Made by a program: the position numbers and the translations under genes. Of a stretch of DNA of 53,369 bases, positions 32,230 to 43,455 are shown piece by piece. Positions within the stretch are counted from its first letter, which is position 1. Each line of letters opens with the position of its first letter. Source of the stretch: Fragilaria crotonensis (lineage: Eukaryota; Bacillariophyta; Fragilariophyceae; Fragilariales; Fragilariaceae). The notes beneath the pieces were generated by a model. The model was not told where the DNA came from, did no database searches, and saw nothing but the letters and a program-made list of their open reading frames with translations. The DNA is taken from NCBI GenBank assembly GCA_022925895.1, contig JAKSYS010000431.1:1-53369 (forward strand), given 5' to 3'.

Positions 32230-34229
32230 GCTAGCTGGGAAACAGGGGGTATGCAGTAGATTTCTTGGTGTGAAAGACAACATGTACAGTGTGGCCAAGT
32301 TGGCAGTTCTACCGGTAGATGCCAAGAATGCAGCAGCAGATCCTGAACTCCATCCATTGTGCTGCCGTGAAGTCCATGCAAGCAACATTTGACCCCATGG
32401 ATGGGCACCACATTGGGGTATGTGACAGTGGTGGTCACATGCTTTCCGGCTAGTAATTCTGCTACGGCGGTTGCCGAAATATGTTCGATTTGAATGTAGG
32501 CCTAAAGGTCCGACTCTTAACTTCTTGGTGGTAGCTTTCAACAAAAATGGTCACATTCATTGCAAGCCAGTTCTTTGTAACTCCTACTAAGGCGGCACTC
32601 ATGATTGTCAACATCCTGAAAAAACAACTGCTGCACCTTGCCTTTAAAGATGAGATACAAAGCTAGAAAATCTCTTTTAATTGTCGTCGCACTTCATTTA
32701 GACGCTATCCCCCAGGAGGGATAACTGTGCCGTTGGCTGGTTTTCATGCATTCCATCACCATGCCAGTGTTGTTACACTACTTGTTGGGCTTCATGATGA
32801 ACTATCCCGCCTTGCTTCATAGTATCCAGATTATGATTTGGTGTACCTGTGGATTTCAAGTTGCCACAACTTCAGCCGTTTGACCCAAAGTAGCCTAGGT
32901 TACCATCCTTGTCAGGCAAACCAACTAGTTGTCATGAATTAATATGCTGTTCCATTACTTCAAAAAATCCAAGGCATTCGTCTGCTGTAAGATTTTGGGA
33001 ATAAGACAAGAACTGTTGACAGAACTGCAATATTCTTGCTTGTGTAAGTGCGAACCATTAACCTCTCCTAGTGATTCATCCCAGAGGAGATGACTAAAAA
33101 TGTGGCGATGTGATCTCGTCCTGCAGAAAATTTATTTGAAGCGTAAAAAACCTTCCTTGCATCTCCATATCTCCTAGGTAGTACTAGGAGATATGCACTT
33201 AGGGGTTAACCCCTAACCCCTAACAGGTCCAAGACCAATGCAAACCTCAAATTGCAGGTTACTACTACTGCAGTGTTGCTTGATCATGGAGCTCCACAAC
33301 CAGCGCCGGCAACACTCCAAGCAGTGCAACATTGGGACTGCATGCAAATCCCTCTGATAGGTATATAGATTAGGGGTTACTTGGGGTTCTCCTAATCAAA
33401 ATCCAACAAACTTTACTTCAATTAGTACCAATGGGCAAGTTGGTATAGCTACTACTAGTATGTGAAAGGCCACCAAAGATTGCACCTCTGAGTACAGTCC
33501 TTTAGATCTAGTATTTGCCCAATCAGTAGCTAAGTGTCGACGATGCATACAATATGGCAAGAGAATAACAGGAGAAGTATGGCCACCAAGCACGCCCGTA
33601 TGCGTTGATGACCAAACATACAGGAGCTTATCTCCTCGTGGTGTGAAGTATGGACCAGACATTGGACGCCAAGCAACTGGCAATCCCCTGAAGAAGTGCA
33701 TCCAACACAAGAATCATTCCGACGACAGAACAATGATGGGCATGATCAGCTGGCTGGTACGCAAAGGGGGAAAGCAATTGTGTGAAAACATGCATGTCAA
33801 ACACTGAATACATTTTACAAAGATGGTCCACAAATGTTTGCCAACTTTAAAGCATTTTGCCCTGGATGCAAGCAGAGTCAATGAGGAGATTACAACCACA
33901 CAATTGACACCATTAGGAACCAAGAGTGCAAGAAATAGCTACTCTTGAAAGGCTGTCGAGATATTCAGGAGCAGTTACAGCATGGGTTACACAGAATTGG
34001 TTCAAAGTAAATGCGTTGGTGTTTAGATAAAACATGAAGCAACTAGGAAAATTGCCATAGCGGGAGTGCAAATCTATCAGGTCATATTTTGTGCTGCCCA
34101 CCAAATGGCAAGAAGAATTGAAGTGTGGGACAAGGCTACTGGGTGTTCTTCAATAGAGAGTGTGTACAGTCATGTGAGTTGAACTTTCATGTCAGGAGGA
34201 AGAAGTGGCAGCATGTGAAATAGAGGTTG
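32230..34229. other. AT-rich intergenic DNA, no supported gene
   Basis: Open frames of 60-135 codons (for example 32,544-32,137, 33,710-33,396) show no motif. A short telomere-like run lies at 33,199-33,224. The right part may contain the unrecognisable beginning of the decayed transposon copy that is clear from about 34,238. Confidence 0.5.
33199..33224. repeat. telomere-like interstitial repeat (CCCCTAA units)
   Basis: A TTAGGGGTTAA palindrome runs into two further CCCCTAAC units. A TTAGGGGTTAC recurs near 33,370. It is only about three units long, so chance origin or a healed break are both possible. Confidence 0.5.
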
Positions 34230-34237
34230 GCTGTTTT

Positions 34238-35027
34238 CAATGATGGGAGTGATGACAGTATTGGCAGAGGAAGGATTTCTCAGTCTGCACTTACCGCCTG
34301 AGCTGCATGTGTCTGATACTCAATTGATGATATTTTTAGCCAATGACACACACCTTTGATACTTGACTTCTAATCAAGAATGAGCCTTACAATGAAACAA
34401 TCAGGATGTATGTGATCATCAAAAAGAAAAAAGAAAAAGGAAATTAGATTGCAACTGGATGCTTGGAGGAGGTGAAACCCAAAGACTTGTACAAGTCCTT
34501 GCTGGCGAGCGGGGATTGAAAGGAAGAGCTGCATAGAAAGAAATACTTTGGATGGACGAAAGGATACAATGACCGGCAAGTTTGACTAACACTTTGGCGT
34601 TTGCAGGCAGCCTCCCAGGCAAGTGCAGATATTTTAGAGAGGAAAAAGCTCTTCAGTTTCTCGGAATGCAAGCAACTTGGAGTGGTGATGGTTCTTTTGA
34701 CACCAGAGAAAGTTCCATGCCAAGCTGGCAGTGAAGGTGTCAAAAAAGGGGCTGGGCATATTCAAAAGCATATTACCGATGCATGCATGCCACTGTCTCA
34801 GAAACCTGGATGCAACAATTTCAAACAACATGTAATGGAGGACTGGCGCACAGCCACCTATGATCCCGGCTGTGAACATACTGACAAAAAACATAGAGAA
34901 GTGCGGTTCATGTGCTGCACATCCATTTATTTGTACTTACCACCACCATGTTTATCTGGAGGAGAAGTGAGCAATATACCCCCCGGGCTATACGCTAGGA
35001 GGGTGGGTTGACCATGAAACCTGCTGC
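34238..35027 (+). pseudogene. decayed copy of the DDE transposon's 3' part
   Basis: TATTGGCAGAGGAAGGATTT near 34,259 matches 37,558-37,577 and the similarity runs on to the shared 3' end TACGCTAGGAGGGT (34,991 here, 38,652 in the fuller copy). In between, segments of the C-terminal transposase are recognisable in several frames, including a match to the PLSRKRG...NFKQLV part. Many substitutions and indels show it is much older than the copy at 35,146-38,687. It lies head-to-tail just upstream of it. Confidence 0.75.
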
Positions 35028-35145
35028 CAGCAGAACACTGGCGCCATGCTTCAACTACTGTACCTGGTAGCGTGCGGATCTGTACAGTAGTATCCTCCGA
35101 CGACGTGAGTACAAGTACTTGTACTCTTTGAGCTTTGAGTATGTG

Positions 35146-35160
35146 TATGGCAGGTTTCGT
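35146..35160 (+). repeat. left inverted repeat of the DDE transposon
   Basis: TGTATGGCAGGTTTC, exact inverted partner of 38,673-38,687. Confidence 0.8.
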
Positions 35161-35389
35161 TCCCAATAAACCTGGCGCATGAAGCAGTACAAAATGTACG
35201 TGTAGCCAATAGAATTGTACTCATGACGTCACCTAAAGTACATCTTCTCGTGTTGGAAGCAAGCGTTCCACAATGAGATTGCATGTCGTTTCACACGAGA
35301 GTTGCACTCCTTGCAATTAACCTGACCCCAACAATAGCCTTCTAAATACCCTTTAGAATCGAACTGACTGAGTGAGGTTAATTGCACGG

Positions 35390-38300
35390 ATGGCTGACAA
35401 AGGAATTCAGGCCATTTTGGTCAAGGCTGTTATGTTGATTCGCGATGATTCTGTATACGGCCCTCGATTGTCAAACTGTTGGCTACCTGCATCAACATGG
35501 GTGGAGGCACTCCAAAAATCGGGCCACATTGATGCTTCCATACCGATAGATATTCGCAAATTTAACACAGCAATGTCGAAGGCTTCGGCGTTTGGATCTG
35601 TCATGTCCAGGTTTGATGGGTCGAATCAGAGCGGTGTGTTCCGTATCAACTACCAACACCATCACTATTACTACTTGACACAAGAAACAAAACAGGCAAT
35701 CTATCCTTTTCCCCTCAACCAAGTTTGGAAAGAAAGAGTGCTCGAAATTGCGGCAAATGCACTTGTCATTCCGTCGACAAGAGCAAGACCTCAGGCTACT
35801 GTCGATTATGCAACAGTGCTTGCAACAAGTGTCGATGTTGAGACCGATGCCAATGGAGACGAACAGGAATCCAACAATAAGCGGCAACGATTGGACAGTG
35901 CTTCTGGCTTATGCTCATACTGGCCTGCAAGCCCTGAGGCATACCAGTTATTCACACCGAGGGACCCAATCGATACATGTGGCAGCAGCAACAATGGTAC
36001 TAGTGCGATTGCAATTGAGAGTCCACAGGAAGCCGTGGAGCGTCGCATCACTGAGCTACAGGCCGTGTATGAAAATGAAGATAGCTGGCGTTGTGTAGTG
36101 AAGGGTGGAGATCCCGACAATTATTGCACAAAGGCCGAAATCTTCGAGATTCGGCAGAGGGCTACCTTTCTGTGTTTTGCCTATCAACTTGCACTCCGAC
36201 ACATGAACCAATGGACTTGGCAAGACTGCTGCAGGGAAGCATGTTTGCAATTGAATGGCCTTGGCATGCACCAGGCCACATTCTATAGGACCATTGCTGA
36301 ATGGAACATAATTTACCGTAAGCTGGAATGCTTCCCGCGCACCCAAATGCTTATGTTCAGTGTGGGAAGCGACCTCTGCCACGACTACTTGAAATGTTCC
36401 CTGATGCGAAGGACCAAATTGTTGCGTTCGGTTTGAAAAATCTAGCAACTCTAACAATAGAAGGTGTGCTTGACCTCATCGTTTCTACTGTTATTCCAAG
36501 ATTGGCGTTACAATGGAAGAAGGAAGAGGATACGACTAGTAATAATAGTGAAGAACAACAAGGAGCGACAGTGGCGGCAGCAGAAACCTTGAATGAGGAT
36601 AGAACTCTTGATCCTGAGAACCAGGAAATGATAAATGAATCATTTCTAAAAGCTCACAGACTGAAGTCGATGAGCTTTTCAACCGCGTGGCGTTGGATGC
36701 GTTTACTTGACTTTAAGTATGACGCTCGACGGAAAAGCTTCTATGTTGATGGGCACGAACGCGAGGACGTCGTTGCCAATCGACAGACATTCTGCGAGAC
36801 CTATCTCACTAAATTGGAGCCGTATTGCAAACGTTGGATACAATGTCCTATGTCTAAAGCTACGACTATAAAAGGCTTGGACATCGGATTTGGACACCGT
36901 TACTTTGACATCATCCGAAACGAAGAAGTTGTCGAATTTCACATTGATTACTGGAATCGAACACAAAATCAGGAGACGATGACAACTATCCAACCCACAA
37001 CCAGCATTCGAGTGTCGTCACTGGCAAGGCCGAAAATGATCATTGGCCAAGACGAAAGTGTCTTCGCTCAATACCTTCTCGGAGCGAAGAGTTGGGTAGG
37101 ACCCCCAAGGGTCAGCGTCCGCTGCTTCCTAAGTCCGAAGGCGACGGTTACATGTTGTCTGCATTCGTCTCGCGAGAGTTCGGATTCGGAAGGCTGTTGA
37201 CCGAGGAAGAGTTAGCAAGGATTAGTTCACAGCAATGAACAAACGGAGCAACTTACATTGACACTCACGCTGCGATAGAAGTACTCGGTACAATCAACAA
37301 GTCACCCTTCACAGAATCGCCATTTGTCAAATATCTATTCATCGGTGCAAACAACGAAGGCTATTGGAATTCATTTTATATGAGCCTTCAATTGGAAGAT
37401 GTTGTCGATTGCTTGCAAGTCCTCTACCCCGAATATGACCTGGTGTTTTTGTTTGATCACAGCCAAGGTCATGCAAGACGACGCGACAATGCCCTCAGCG
37501 CCCAGCATATGTCCAAATCCTACGGAGGAGCACAACCGATGATGAGAGAGACCACAATATTGGCAGAGGAAGGATTTCTCGGTCCGCACTTACCTGAACT
37601 GCGTGTGGGTGACACTCAATCGATGATATTCCTCGCCGACGACTCAGGCCCTTGGTATCTGACTCCCGAACAACGATCCTCACAGCGACACGATCGTCCC
37701 ACGGGAAAGACCAAACTTGTCGAGAGATCCAAGAAGCAGCTTCTTGAGGCATTGAATGAAAGAGGAGTAATGCTTCAACAGCAGCGGGGTTACACCAAAA
37801 AAGAACTGCAAGATTTCGCACGTATGAATCAGGTTGAACTATGCGATCAAAAAGAAATTATTGTATCTGGATGGGAGGGGAAACCCAAAGGTCTTCTACA
37901 AGTTCTTGGGGAGCGAGGGTTGATAGAAAGAGCAACGTTAGAGCGGTATACCTTGGATGGACGAAAGGATACAATCACCGGCAAGATTGACTTACAATAC
38001 TCGCTTCGCAGCCTCCTAGGCAAGTGCAGAGATTTTAAGGAAGAGGAAACAGCTCTTCAGTTTCTTGGAACACAGCTTGGAGTGACGGTTCTTCTGACAC
38101 CAAAGTTCCATGCTGAGCTTGCCGGCGAAGGTGTCGAATACAGCTGGGCACATTCAAAGGCATATTACCGACGAATGCCACTGTCTCGGAAACGAGGACG
38201 TGACAATTTCAAACAGCTTGTAAAAGATTGCACCTGTCCTGTGAACGTGCTGACAAAGAAAAGGATTGAGAAGTTTGCTTCGCGTGCACGCGCTTATATT

Positions 38301-38555
38301 TGTACTTACCACCACCTCTATCAGGAGCAGCAGAAGCAAGCAGCAGCACAACACGAAGATTCGAATTCAGCTTCCAACGCCGACAGTCCTCTTTCCAGAA
38401 TCTCTTCACCACACAAAAAGCAGGAGCTTCTTGTAATATCATACTCTGATATTGAGAGGGTGAGTAAAGCTTTCAAAGGGCACAGGTGTGTCCTTGACTT
38501 TGACAATGGTTTTGTCCATTCGGAGTTGAGGAATGCAAGGATCGAAGATGAGTGA
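35390..38555 (+). pseudogene. DDE endonuclease-type transposase, frame-disrupted
   Basis: ATG at 35,390 opens the N-terminal part (to about 36,340), with helical, DNA-binding-like segments and a basic NNKRQR patch. A second frame (about 36,340-37,100) carries FSTAWRWMRLLDFKYDARRK and the first catalytic Asp in IIGQDESVFAQYL (near 37,045-37,070). A third (37,380-38,555) has the second Asp in FLFDHSQGHARR (37,452-37,472) and the Glu in FHAELAGEGVEYSW (38,107-38,148). The set D..D..E with HSQGH and LTPKFHAEL is typical of a DDE superfamily found in diatoms and animals. Frame breaks lie near 36,340 and in a C run near 37,101-37,105, and a stop lies near 37,236. The last frame is intact for 391 codons. 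Confidence 0.82.
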
Positions 38556-38672
38556 TGATTTTATGGATACGATTTGTGAAAAGATTGCAGAATTATTTGG
38601 CGGAATTCTACTCTAGGATTTTGTATAGAGCGTATAAAACATACCGGGCTGTACGCTAGGAGGGTTGAGCGT

Positions 38673-38687
38673 GAAACCTGCCATACA
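38673..38687 (-). repeat. right inverted repeat of the DDE transposon
   Basis: GAAACCTGCCATACA, exact complement of the left end. A diverged version (ATGAAACCTGC) closes the old copy near 35,017. Confidence 0.8.
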
Positions 38688-39105
38688 TCGTATGACATAC
38701 ATAGCTACTGCACTCCGTTCTCACTGCGGAATACCAGTATAGTACTGGAGTAGACTAGTAGCACACCGTAAACATCTGGTACTGTACTGGTCTCGTAAAA
38801 ATACGTCAAAAGTGCTCAAAGCTGCCCTATCTACTGTACAGATTTTGCCCTGAAGCAACACGCCAGTACAGCAGTACTTGTAGCAGTCTGCCCATCAGCA
38901 GCAATCTGGCGCGTGTAAATCATCGCCATCGCGCCGAGGGGAGGTTTCTATCAAATTCGTTCGCCTTCTTCTTCTTCGCATCAGCACACTCGTGAGTTGT
39001 GAAGAAAGCGTCTCTTCCATATTAGAATTGAATTCCAGTACATAACTGCGCAGTCCAGAACGACAAATTGATAGACGGAACGGAACTACAAGAGAAGAGA
39101 GTCCA
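38688..39105. other. intergenic, promoter side of the PSMD5-like gene
   Basis: GTAC-rich from 38,690 to 38,890. The stretch before 39,106 should hold the promoter and 5' UTR. Minus-strand open frames here show no motif. Confidence 0.5.
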
Positions 39106-40803
39106 ATGAGTTTGTTCACGGCCCCTCCAGATGTTGAGGTTGTCAGGGGTATCCTTCTTGATTTAAGTCGAGTCTGCAACCGTAAGGTCTCGACAGGAGA
39201 TGATGACGATGATGGAATTGAAAGCACGGTAACGCAAGAGCAACAACAAGAACATCAACGACAACAGCTTCTTCACACGTTGGAAGCAAGTGAAAAGGCG
39301 AATCCTCAGTTCGTCATGGCATTGTGCACCTTGATAACTCCAAATCTTTTTCTTGGACCAAGCGAAAGTTTGAATCTGACGCATCAAGAGAGTATTACAG
39401 TCCTCATGTTTCTTGCGACGAAAACAAATCGACCTGAAACGTATCTCAAGGCAGCATCCCGAGCGATCAAAACATTCATTCAAACGACAACATACCAATA
39501 TACCGAGAGTGTGACACCGACAGGTACTGAACAGTTTCAGGTTTCGAACAACTTGTTGCAACTCATGATTGCGCAGTTGAGTGGAAATGACGTTGAAGTA
39601 TCAACCAACGCAACGGAAGCTGTGGTTGCTTGTTGTCGTAGACTACCCCATCTTTCCGAGAATGCACTCGTCGCCCTTGAGGATGCCTGGAAGACAACTT
39701 GGGAACGTAAGGACGTTGACAAACAGAATGCAACCACTGTATGTGTACGATGTGCCAATGCAATTGTAGAACTATGGTGTCTCCCAGGGAATCACAACCG
39801 CCCGTCCACATCATCATCCTTGAACCCACTCCTTGTCATGATGACAGACAGTTCCGATCCACTGTTGCAAATGTCAACTCTGGATCTCATGGAAAAACTT
39901 GCCACAGTCAAGCCCATTCATCCAGCACGAGCACAATGGTTGTATTCGCCGTCTGTCATTCAGCCACTACTATCCATGGCAGGTGCCTCGGACACACCAG
40001 ATCCGTTCATGAGTGGTCCAGCGCTCAGGCTCCTATCGTGCTTGGCAAAGCTATGTCACTACTTACAGGATGTCAATCATGATCATGCTGCTGCTACTGA
40101 TAGTGCTACTGCTGCTACCGACTTGCTTTTAACACCCTTTCATCATATATTACAAACATTCGACTTGTCCGGTGGAGAAATTGACCGCCTTGCCTTTATC
40201 GATGCTGTTTCGAGCTTGGCATCCGCATCCTCCAAAGCGCTCGAATTGGTTCTGGGAGATCCAATTCTCTTGGAACGATGGTTGTCCTTGGCCGTGGCAC
40301 AACCCAAATTGAAAGCTGTCGTGTTGCTCTCGTTGGCACGAGTCATTTATCCACCAATGGAGGAACCACAACAACAGCAACAGTATGGCGATGCGAGTAT
40401 CCACAATGTTCCAAACACCGCACTCGCCATTCAACTATACTTGGCATTGGGTCGCATGAATGGGAATCGCAATGTGACAGACCTACTATTGCATCTCGCC
40501 CGATCTCCTGTCATTGAAAGTCGATTGGGAGCGTATGCGGTATTCGAAGCAGTTGCCAAACACGGAGCCGTCGGATCACAAGTATTGCTCTCACACGCCG
40601 ACTTTTACGATTTGTTGATATCGAGACAACACGACAGCACCATGGAGGGGAAGGAGGCAAAGTATGCCATTGTCGTGGCGATCGTGAACAGTAATGTACG
40701 GACTCTCTTGGCCGACAACATTGTCAAGACGCTTGATACGTACGTTGCTCAAGGACCGCACTACGTGCCGACGCAACGGTGGGATGTCATGACGGGAGAA
40801 TAA
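39106..40803 (+). CDS. PSMD5/S5b-like 26S proteasome assembly protein (HEAT-type)
   Basis: A single intact 565-codon frame without introns, starting at ATG 39,106. The protein is almost all helical, with HEAT/ARM-like repeats, for example MSTLDLMEKLATVKPIHP, AFIDAVSSLASASSKALELV and RLGAYAVFEAVAKHGAV near the C-terminus. The Val-Ala-Lys-His-Gly piece and the overall length (human PSMD5 is about 500 residues) fit PSMD5, the chaperone that holds the ATPase base during 26S proteasome assembly in cytosol and nucleus. The assignment is from pattern memory, not a search; a different HEAT protein is possible. Small Gln and Ala/Thr-rich insertions occur (QEQQQEHQRQQ; DHAAATDSATAATD). Confidence 0.65.
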   Translation: MSLFTAPPDVEVVRGILLDLSRVCNRKVSTGDDDDDGIESTVTQEQQQEHQRQQLLHTLEASEKANPQFVMALCTLITPNLFLGPSESLNLTHQESITVLMFLATKTNRPETYLKAASRAIKTFIQTTTYQYTESVTPTGTEQFQVSNNLLQLMIAQLSGNDVEVSTNATEAVVACCRRLPHLSENALVALEDAWKTTWERKDVDKQNATTVCVRCANAIVELWCLPGNHNRPSTSSSLNPLLVMMTDSSDPLLQMSTLDLMEKLATVKPIHPARAQWLYSPSVIQPLLSMAGASDTPDPFMSGPALRLLSCLAKLCHYLQDVNHDHAAATDSATAATDLLLTPFHHILQTFDLSGGEIDRLAFIDAVSSLASASSKALELVLGDPILLERWLSLAVAQPKLKAVVLLSLARVIYPPMEEPQQQQQYGDASIHNVPNTALAIQLYLALGRMNGNRNVTDLLLHLARSPVIESRLGAYAVFEAVAKHGAVGSQVLLSHADFYDLLISRQHDSTMEGKEAKYAIVVAIVNSNVRTLLADNIVKTLDTYVAQGPHYVPTQRWDVMTGE

Positions 40804-41040
40804 ACAGGTAAAGAATAGAGGTTTCACGAAACATAAATACTGAGGATATAAATAATTTTATAGACAGAGTCACTACATGCCAATCTCCATCATCACCATA
40901 TATTCAAATTCTCATCCTAATACGAGAGTAACTACGGTAGAAAATATAATAACGCAGGATAGTATTCAAGATATCTTGCCATCCCGAGTTGTTAAATAGT
41001 TGGTGTCAGTACAATCTCAAGTGGAACTCATTCGCAGTGT

Positions 41041-42475
41041 TCATTTTGAATTGAAACGTTTCCCAAAAATCAGGATCAACGCCGTCACTCCCACGACACT
41101 CGATATCCATAGTTCATCATTGGTCTTGTGATCCTTCCGCAACTTTTCGGATTGAGACGGTTCATCGGCAGGTTCATTCTTCTTTGTAGTATTCTTCTTG
41201 CGACTACTTGCAAACCAATCACCTCCCAGGCACCATGTCGTTAGTAAATCTCTTGATTTCGAACTTGGATGGATCTCGGATTGTCGTATTTCCTTGGCAG
41301 TGGCAAGAAGTTGTCTCAAATCAGGACGTAGGGATTGCATGAGTTCAATGGATGTGGTGTAGTCAAAGTTATAACTGTAGTGGTGGCTGTTGCGACTTTG
41401 TTCGAGGGGATGTAAAAAGTAATTCTCACCAACAATCTGTATCGCAGGACCTTCCTTCTCCCCATTTTTGGTGGTGGAAAAGTCCAAAAAGTATGTTTGA
41501 TACATGGTCTGAAAGAATGTTGCCATACGGGGGTAGTCAATAAGAATGTGGACAATGTAGACATTGGATAGGGCATCGGCCAAGTGTGCCCACAACAGGG
41601 CATCCGTGGTGGTTGGGACCAATGTTCCAAGGAGAGTCCCAGTGGTGGCATTCTGTTCGAGGATCAGTTCCAAAGTATCGTAACATTCCCGTACATTGGC
41701 CTTGCATGTTGCCAAATCCATGTGATTGTATTGTTTGGTGGTCATGACTCTCAACGACCATGTTTGGAAACGTGCACCCAACAGTGATCCAGAACTTGCC
41801 TTGAGGTATTGTGGTCGGTACAGTTGTTCCCATGCATTTTGATCGGTAAAGTCAAGACTTGCAAGGCTGGTTGCAACTTTTCAGTAATGAGGGAAACTAG
41901 TAAATGTGATTGTGCCTTCTTTTCGTGAGGAATGGACAAGTCAAAGTCGTCGCAGTGTCGTTCGAGGTAGGTGAGGATATGATTGGTGGAGCTGTGGTTT
42001 TGGATGCAAGAGGTGTTGCAGCAGTGGGCTTGTATTGGTTATCCGTATCGTCGGTAGCAACAGTGTTTGTATTTGAGTAATGAGGAAATGGATGATGACG
42101 GCCAACAAGGGCAGTGCCGTGACGCAAATAAGGAAGTGGTCCAGTGGCTTCGGTGGCCGCATACTTGGAGTTGATGACAGTATGTGAAATTCCTGCCATA
42201 CGTAAAACTAGATTCTCGAACCATGCTGGTCGGAACTGTACCAATGTGAGTTTCGGTTGTGTTTGTGGTGTTTCAGCAGGAGTACTTGTACCGGTAGAAG
42301 TAGCATCTGATGTCGTTGAGTCATATCCATCATCCGATTTGCCCCAAACTTCAGTCCATCCTTCTTTCCGTGTTTCACGAGATGGATTTCTGGCTCTCGG
42401 TTGCAATGTGTCAAGATTGGAGATGGATTGTGCCACAATGGACTGGATCAGGAGGGTTCCTTCGTTCCTGGTCAT
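41041..42475 (-). CDS. metaxin-like mitochondrial outer-membrane import protein
   Basis: ATG at 42,475 is the first in frame. After a disordered leader comes a thioredoxin/GST-N-like domain (LTLVQFRPAWFENLVLRMAG, then GPLPYLRHGTALV), as in metaxin and Tom37. Next is TNHILTYLERHCDDFDLS, the GST-C start with NAWEQLYRPQYL, and late PTTTDALLWAHLADALSNVY, the metaxin hallmark. The C-terminus carries a hydrophobic ISSVVGVTALILIFG followed by KRFNSK, a tail anchor. Metaxins work with SAM50 in inserting beta-barrel proteins. Two bases appear missing, near 41,985 and near 41,852 (TTG|GAC). With them the domain order is complete. The gene is convergent with the PSMD5-like gene, 237 bp apart. Confidence 0.82.
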
Positions 42476-43455
42476 GTTGGAATAGTAGTGTACATTGTTA
42501 TGGTGATGTGCTCGTGATGGCGTGTGTGGTGCTGCGGAACTTGTTGTTTTACTGGTTACTGGAGTTTTCTGTACCGTACTGTGCTGCACAAGTACAAGTA
42601 CCTTGCGAAAAATGAAGACCCTTGGGTTCGGACATCATTTTCGTATTTCGTGCAGACCACAGACACACTGGCATCGCCGTAGAGTATTCAAATCTAACTA
42701 GTGGAGATATTATATGAATACTCAGGTGCCGTTACCGGCTAGTTTTTGTTAGAGTAAGGTCTTGGGATCCCCGGAAGGGTCGAAAGCATTATGAATGTAT
42801 CTACAGATATTTAATTGTATATATGCCGATATTCAGTTGATTCTTGTAGGCCGCCTCGCAACTATTGGCGCGTCTCTGCTGTTGCACACGTGATTATACA
42901 CATGCATATTTCCTAGTACTAGATGCTACATGGTGGTATATGTACATTTCGTATGAAGTAGGAAGTGATCCACGGGTTCTGGTGATCCGTTTTCCAGTTG
43001 CTAAAATCAAAATCCATTTCCATGATCCATGGCGCATCAGTGTGTTGTTGTTGTGCCACTGTAACTTTAACTGTATTCATTACAACCATTGCCAATTGTT
43101 GATTGACTTTTGCCAGTTGACAATACCGGCGTCATTGTATCACTGGATCATTGAATCGCTGAGATAAATCACTGATTCATTCGAGGACAACGGAGAACAG
43201 GTGATCACTCGACCAATACGAAAAGTCAACAATAGTCTATCCTCGACACTGGAAGGACGCAGCACTGCTCAATACTTCTACCTGCAGATTCATTGTTGAA
43301 GCTTTGACATTGATCAACAAAAGAATCAGTCTACAGAACACAGTTAAGCGGAACTGATCTGACACTACTGGTAGTGCACTGGAGTACCAAGGACCAAGTC
43401 ACAGGACACTACAACAGTACCGACTCTGTACTCCCGACTCTGAACTTATCCAGAC
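42476..43455. promoter_or_regulatory. shared upstream region of two divergent genes
   Basis: 980 bp separate the metaxin-like gene (-) and the PDZ gene (+). No TE or coding segment is seen. Both promoters must lie here; specific elements could not be identified. Confidence 0.5.

Larger units (their letters stand above)
35146..38687 (+). mobile_element. DDE transposon, about 3.54 kb, TA at both ends
   Basis: Ends are TGTATGGCAGGTTTC (35,146-35,160) and its exact complement (38,673-38,687). Similarity extends imperfectly to about 35 bp, with most differences being transitions. The TA inside each end followed by TGGCAGG would fit a TA target duplication, as in IS630/Tc1/mariner and some other groups. 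One long transposase gene on the plus strand fills most of the element. Near the left end (35,317-35,387) GCAATTAACC and GGTTAATTGC could pair as a hairpin. Confidence 0.75.
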
